From assembly GCA_000469685.2 (NCBI GenBank), contig LS997566.1, positions 5,177,845-5,241,844 of the forward strand: a stretch of DNA of 64,000 nucleotides, given 5' to 3'. The DNA is from Haemonchus contortus (lineage: Eukaryota; Nematoda; Chromadorea; Rhabditida; Trichostrongylidae). Positions 58,512 through 64,000 of this stretch are shown here, one piece after another (position 1 is the stretch's first letter; each line of letters begins with the position of its first letter). The notes under the pieces are model-generated. The model saw nothing but the letters and a program-made list of their open reading frames with translations. It ran no database searches and had not been told where the DNA came from. Made by a program: the position numbers and the translations under genes.

Positions 58512-61500
58512 ATGAATTCCAGTGCAATGACGACAATCCACCTCGTTTTACTAGTCACTATCACTAATGTATTCGCCAGTATTGATACTCCAAAGTAAGT
58601 TCATTTGAAAAGAACCCTTTCTCTCCAGCTCAGGTGGCTGGAGCATGTGGTTGTCTGGAGGCTGAGAGAAAGAAAAAAAGGAAGGATTTCAGTTACAATG
58701 TCTTACGACTCGTTATAACCGATGAGTCACAAAAAGATGTTCTTCGTAAATTAGACGATCTTCTAGGATACCGGGTGAGTTTAATTTCATTTTACTTTTG
58801 TACTCCTTGTATGCCTGCTACTTGCTGTAATTTTCATTATTTGGCTCTCTAGCCCTAAGTGTCACATTTATAATAGGAAAGAATTAGAACAGCTTATTCT
58901 GTTTATTCCTTATGGTGGATGCGCCATGCACAGGGTCTTCAATAAACATTGGAGGCCTGACTGTGGGTGCGCAATAGCCTACAACATCGGCCAACTTGAC
59001 GATCTCCAGCCCAGTACATACCAGTATATGACTATTAAATACGACGAGAAAGTTTTTGAGTCAATCTTGGAGAAAGCCCGATTCCTGATCCTAAAATCGA
59101 ACTCAAGGTTTGCTGGTATGCAGCATGCCGCCTTTAGTCACTACATAGTATCCTTTTGATTAAAAAAAATGGATTGGCAGCATTATCAATATTCAAGATG
59201 AAAGGGAGTGATTGTAAAGTGTTAGCTACTTCTGTTAGCAGATCGCGGAATCTTTACTTAAAGCTTATGAGTCACAGAGTAAAAGAGCGAAGCAAAGCAT
59301 AGCCAGTACAATGAAAAGCTCTCGAGCTGATCTTTTGATGAACTCTCTATAACAATGCCTTGAAGCATTAATAACTGTCCCAACTTCTTGACTACTGACC
59401 AGAGATCCGTTTCAAAAATTTACCCAAATTCAACTGTAAAATTTTTTTGGAAGTTTTGCAGCTGAATTGAATTTTCTGAAATTTTGTAGAATTGAAATTT
59501 CCCAAAGAACAAAACTCTATTTTTTTTTATATTTTTGTATGAAAACATAAAGGCTGACGGAATTTCAAGCAGAGCGGTTCAATAATGATAGGTTGAAGTT
59601 GGAAAAAAGTTACATGACACAAGGTTCGTGGTACGATCATAGGATCTAAGATAATGGGCAAAAAGATCCGAACGTGAATCGCATTGAGAAAAAGGAGCAA
59701 GGCAAGCGTCATTTTTCACGCTGTAAAGTGATTGCACGATTTCTTGATTGCGCCATGCACTTCGTTTCTTATTTTGCTTTTATCTGTAAGCTTTCTCTCA
59801 TCCCAGGCTTAAGACCAACTGAATTGCCCATCATCGCTGAGATGACTTAGTGATCAAATCCGAGGCTGGGAACATTGAGCTTCTCAGGATGGTACCCTTT
59901 CTGCTGTGTTGGCTCACCGGTGCCACCCTATCCTGACAACATTGAGGGTAGTCCAAAGCGGCACCGTTTTTGGTTTTTGTGTGTTCGGTTCACTGGTACC
60001 ACCCCAGGCTGGGAAAAAATAACCCCGTCTAGTGTGGCAGTGTTTTTGCTGGGTGGGTTCGCTGGTCACATCCTGGACTTGGAATATCAAGGCTAGTCAA
60101 GGATGACACAATGAATGGTCCTCAAGCATTGGTTATCGTCGAAAACTTATTCGATTGAGTTAACAGAAGCTAATAAAAATACCGTACCCACAAAAAAAGG
60201 ATTTCCAACAGTCATCCAACCTGCCCATTCACTACGTGTACGATATCGTGAAAAAAGCTATGAGAGTTGATGGGAATATAAATTTCTGATCAAATATTTG
60301 CCAACGCCTGCCTCGACGCTATTGCAACTTTTTTTTCTGGTGCCCGACAATGTGGGACCAAACGCTTCACAAACAGAGTAAAGTTTACCTTCTGCATCCG
60401 TACTACGACTTTGTACCTCTTCATGTTTTCCCTTTGGAGGTAAAAAGTTGAAGCATTGTAGTTTTCACGGAAACCAGTCACTATTTAATCTGGGGGTTTG
60501 ATTCCACTTTGGACTGACTCTCACAGGATGGAACCATTCGGTTTTTGACAGGCACTGAACAAACAGACGCCACGCCGTTTGCCACTGCTCCAACTCTGGT
60601 CCCATATGCGTGGGATGGAAGGCAGGAGTAAAAAGCATCCGCGAATGAGAATTCGAAGTGTAGGAAGCAATACCGAGTCACCTCTCGACTTTCAAAGTTC
60701 TGATCACCAATCATTTGCAATCATGATGCATATCGATTTGGCGGGCGCGCAATCTATATACATCAACAACGACTGTAGGCTCAGAGGCGCTCCAAAGTGT
60801 GAACGGAACCTCGGCAAGAAAAAGCTGTCACTTTTTGCTCGAATGCTCTCGTGAAATCTCATTTATGTTGCATTTATATTTCAGATGTCTGGCTAATATA
60901 ATTGGCCATACTTTCACAAACAGAAAAAAGATTTTTGGAGAAAAGCCACAACTCAATGAAGCTTAGAGCTCTTACAATTGACGTGATTGGTATGCGAGCA
61001 TGTCGTTGAGGGCATTGCTCTGTGAATGAAACCGAAAAAATCTTTTTCGTGATCAATTTGGACGGTTTAAGATAGACTACCTACGTGAGGTTCGATCTCC
61101 CGATGAGCCAGCCGACATGCTACTTAACGATGAAGATCTCCTCTATGTTCAACGGTATCTTAATCAAGAAGGCATCCAAAATGAGATTGTCGGTGAGTTT
61201 CCAAATACTTTTAAGCTGCAGGTAACCTGGACGAAACGATATAATTTGAAGGGTTTGTGACATTATATGTTGGGTACAGTAATACCGTAGAACATTAATT
61301 AGTCAATGGCCTACGTATGTTGATCGACGGGTTCTTTACCCGGGTTGACTCTTTGAACACACCTGTCCTGACTACTACCCCTTCTGAACATTCTGAACAT
61401 TCGAGGCTGTTCCCATGCGTCCTCTAACTTCCCTTCCACCCTACTTCACCACTTCATCGAAAAAAAAAAACATGATTAGGGCAAGCTTCTTTCGTGACCC

Positions 61501-63868
61501 GGGACCTAGCCAATCTCCTCATCTGATGGGTCTTCCCTATTCTCCTTGAGGCCTGATTTCCTTTGAGTCTTCACGATACCTGATCGCTAGATTTCTCCCG
61601 CACTGTTACGAAGTCCATTAAAACGGCCAAAGATGAGCACACATCGATACCTGTTCAGGACACGCCACGCTTCAGCCTTATCCCTAATGCCTTGGTAGGA
61701 AATGAATGCGTATTTGATATATGCAGTGACATTTGCCAATGAAAAAATGATTCCTACTCTCTTACAAAAACATCAACCGATCCCAAGCGCGATCCAGTAA
61801 AGGCTCTGATCCCCACACCACCTGTATGATAGTGAGCACTACTTCATCTACACCCCAACTACAGAGAGTTAAATTGTTATCAGAGAAGTTTTTAGTGAGA
61901 AATATCGAACGAGAGTTACGACGAGAAAGACGAGCTTTGAATGAACCTGTCAGTGGAGAAATCACCTTGGATACGATTCTAAAGAAATATCTGTCGTTCG
62001 ATGACGTCAGTATTTTTTTTTCAATTTTTTCACTATTTTTTCTAATTTCACTCGTCCTCGGCTTAAAGGCACGGTTCATGATAAAAAAGGTTACTGAGTT
62101 CTTCCTTTAAGAATACTCAGCGCCACCCATGGGTGGTAGTAGGGACCCTCTCGTTCCCACAATCTCGGCGCTTAGGGCATTGTGGAAGCCCTTTGCTGCC
62201 GTAGTTCGCTTTCCCGCCCCTCGAACGGTGTCACGTTAGACGAGTGTCCAGACAATACAGATTGCTATTATTCGTTCTAGGACCCACGCACAATCAGCTG
62301 ATCGCCGAGTGATGAGGCGATGTTTTTCTCCCATTCTTTTTTCCTCTGTTTTTCTTTTTGCTGCCGCGATCTCTTATTCAATTTCCTACTCCTAGAGGCT
62401 GAAAAAGGTCAGCTACTTATGCTGTTACTAGGGTTTTTTTATTTATGCTTATTTGTGAGTGAGTTTTTGCTTACCATTGTCTGTTATTCGCACCAGGACC
62501 CACACGTGTGCAGTGAAACACACTGTTTAGCTCGTCCGGACGCCTCACCCTTCCTATTTTTCTGGTTTCATTCTCGTCCAGCCCCCTTTTTCACGGTTTT
62601 TCGAAGCTTTTTTTCACTTTGGAAACACCGATGCACGCAATTTCTTCACCTCAGTCGCACTAGTCTTGTCTTCCTTTTTTCATCATAGTCTAAATTACCC
62701 AAAATTATCGTGAACTGTGCCTTTAAGGACATTCTCTCTGAATATCTTCGGCAGAATCCTTGATTTCCTAATTTACTTTTATAGCAAATGACAATGCTTT
62801 TTCAATTATCTCAACGATTTCCACAAACGGCCGATGTTTGGCATGTGGCCACTTCCAGTGAAAATAGAAACATCTTTGCTATCAAGGTAACTTTTAAAGA
62901 ATTGGTAGGCTACATTTGGACCAATTCAGAACAAAACGGAAGCTTTCCAGATAGGCTACCCATCAACTCTGAAAAAACCAATACTTTGGATCGATGCAGG
63001 AATCCATGCACGAGAATGGATTTCACATTCCGTAGCACTCTACGTAATATGGCAGGTAGTGCAACCATTAACGCGCACATTATTGGGTTAATCGATTTAT
63101 TGATTTTTATTACCACTATTTTCAATTATTATGAAGAGGAATGACTATTGACATTTTAAAACTGAAAATACCATAAGTAAAAATTATTGAGTGACCGGGG
63201 CGGAGCTAAGCGTAGCTGAGCGTATTCAGAAATCTTTTGAAGCAGAACATGTTTGAACATCAAGCAACTTGCTACAAAGGACAAAAGGTGCTTTCAAAAA
63301 GACAATAGAGAGATTCAATCGATTTTTGTAGAATGCACTGTGCACACGTGTCTCATTAACTATCTTACAGGAATTTGAATGGCCTTTTGGCCGGCTCAGC
63401 TGATTGAGAAGCCCGTTGAAGTACAGATCAGTGTTTCTATCCTCATAAATAACTTTGTAATTTCAGAAAATTTTTCTTACTAGTAATACATGCTGATGTG
63501 CTTCTGCCTTCCATGAAAATCCTAATCTTTTTTTTCTGGACAGTTTTGTATTACTTGTACAGAACCGAAGCAAGGGACTTTTAGCTTCTTCACGATTCCT
63601 CTTATAAACGACTTCTTCGTGAAATCGATGTCATTGTGGTGCCGAATACAAATCCTGATGGTTACGAATTCAGCCGTGAAAGAAATAGAATGTGGAGAAA
63701 AACTAGGTGAAACATCCATGACTGAATCTTTTGGAAATACAGTAATCCAATCAGTTTCAGATCGAATTCTACCGTGAGCCGATTTAGCCAATTATGCAGT
63801 GGGGTCGATGCAAACAGAAATTATCCGTTCCACTTTGGCGAGGAAGGAGTTAGCCATTGGCCTTGCCA
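58512..63868 (+). CDS. Secreted M14 zinc carboxypeptidase (3' end outside window)
   Basis: M14A metallocarboxypeptidase, removes C-terminal residues; made as a secreted proenzyme. Exons: 58512-58594 (signal peptide, TIHLVLLVTITNVFA), 58693-58774 (propeptide, YNVLRLVITDESQKDVLR), 61072-61192 (IDYLREVRSPDEPADMLL), 61884-62005, 62785-62886 (LFQLSQRFPQTADVWHVA), 62951-63055 (WIDAGIHAREWISHSVALY: His and Glu of the zinc-binding HxxE), 63585-63706 (VVPNTNPDGYEFSRERNRMW), 63761-63868 (GVDANRNYPFHFGEEGVSHW, with the substrate-binding Asn-Arg). All phases match; 281 residues are inside the window. The third zinc ligand and the catalytic Glu lie beyond the edge. A second ATG at 58527 is also possible. 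The stretch between VIWQ and LLHDSSYKR looks a few residues shorter than usual; a microexon may be missed. Intron 2 is about 2.3 kb; intron 4 carries a MITE. Confidence 0.93.
59911..60082 (+). repeat. Degenerate tandem repeat (about 70-76 bp unit) in carboxypeptidase intron 2
   Basis: Three related units start at about 59911 (GGCTCACCGGTGCCACCC), 59987 (GGTTCACTGGTACCACCCC) and 60055 (GGGTTCGCTGGTCACATCC), each followed by a TCCTG/GCTGG-type block. Spacing is 76 and then 68 bp. Confidence 0.55.
62063..62726. mobile_element. MITE of the GGCACAGTTCACGAT family in carboxypeptidase intron 4
   Basis: TTAA at 62063-62066 and 62723-62726; left end TTAAAGGCACGGTTCATGAT, right end reversed TTAAAGGCACAGTTCACGAT. 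664 bp; the open frame at 62320-62688 has no transposase features. Fills most of the intron between exons 4 and 5. Confidence 0.8.
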
Positions 63869-64000
63869 GTACGTTTAATTCATAGTTTTCTCTGATACTG
63901 TAGTTGACGTCAAAATAAATGAAACTCTTCTAGTCCCTACCCCTTTTTTTTCTTACCCACTCTGCCGACCGATACGTTCTAAGAATCCATTCAGGCAACG

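Noticed and set aside
58926..59159. Plus-strand ORF of 77 codons inside carboxypeptidase intron 2, at first taken as a propeptide exon
   Set aside because: Exon 58693-58774 joins 61072-61192 perfectly in phase and gives a continuous propeptide; this ORF has no acceptor in the right phase.
1..64000. CRISPR arrays, bacterial operons, rRNA genes
   Set aside because: No regularly spaced direct repeats, no rRNA-like blocks, and the intron-exon structure is plainly eukaryotic.

Overview
The window looks like nuclear DNA of a parasitic nematode of the strongylid/hookworm type. The evidence is genes of 4-16 short exons with GT..AG introns, spliced-leader-like 3' splice sites (TTTTCTAG, GATTTCAG, TTTCTCAG) upstream of start codons where no upstream exon is seen, many tRNA-derived SINEs, and a content of secreted proteases, an ShKT-domain protein and a GT92 glycosyltransferase. 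It is not bacterial: there are no operons, ribosome binding sites or long ORFs. The species call is an inference.

Layout. 0.5-1.5 kb (+): 3' half of a cathepsin B-like cysteine protease whose 5' half is missing or eroded. 2.9-9.6 kb (-): a complete pyruvate dehydrogenase E2 gene (dlat-1-like), 16 exons, 646 aa, with consistent phase at every junction. 10-12.4 kb (-): scattered coding-like exons, one resembling the M3 segment of a Cys-loop ion channel (weak). 12.5-20.5 kb: repeat-rich, no gene recognised. 20.6-21.2 kb (-): a small unrecognised membrane protein gene. 24.0-24.3 kb (-): 3' exons of an unrecognised gene. 24.4-31.4 kb: mostly AT-rich and repeat DNA. 31.5-33.4 kb (+): a secreted protein ending in an ShKT six-cysteine domain. 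33.5-41.3 kb: SINE-rich. 41.4-47.5 kb (+): a GT92 (DUF23) glycosyltransferase with a type II membrane anchor. Its introns hold a Tc1-like MITE, a SINE and a degenerate piggyBac element, and another TTAA-bounded element starts 5 bp after its stop. 48.2-50.1 kb: a 1.9-kb foldback with ~510-bp arms. 50.1-58.4 kb: MITEs, SINEs and a few short candidate exons. 58.5-63.9 kb (+): a secreted M14 zinc carboxypeptidase that runs off the right edge.

The genes do not form a pathway. DLAT is housekeeping mitochondrial metabolism; the cathepsin and carboxypeptidase are secreted or lysosomal peptidases of the kind gut-feeding nematodes use on host protein; GT92 would act in the Golgi. The most striking structural feature is 45.5-50.1 kb, where three elements share related TTAA-anchored ends next to and inside the GT92 gene. 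Exon assignments come from reading frames and splice phase by eye; no transcript or database was consulted.
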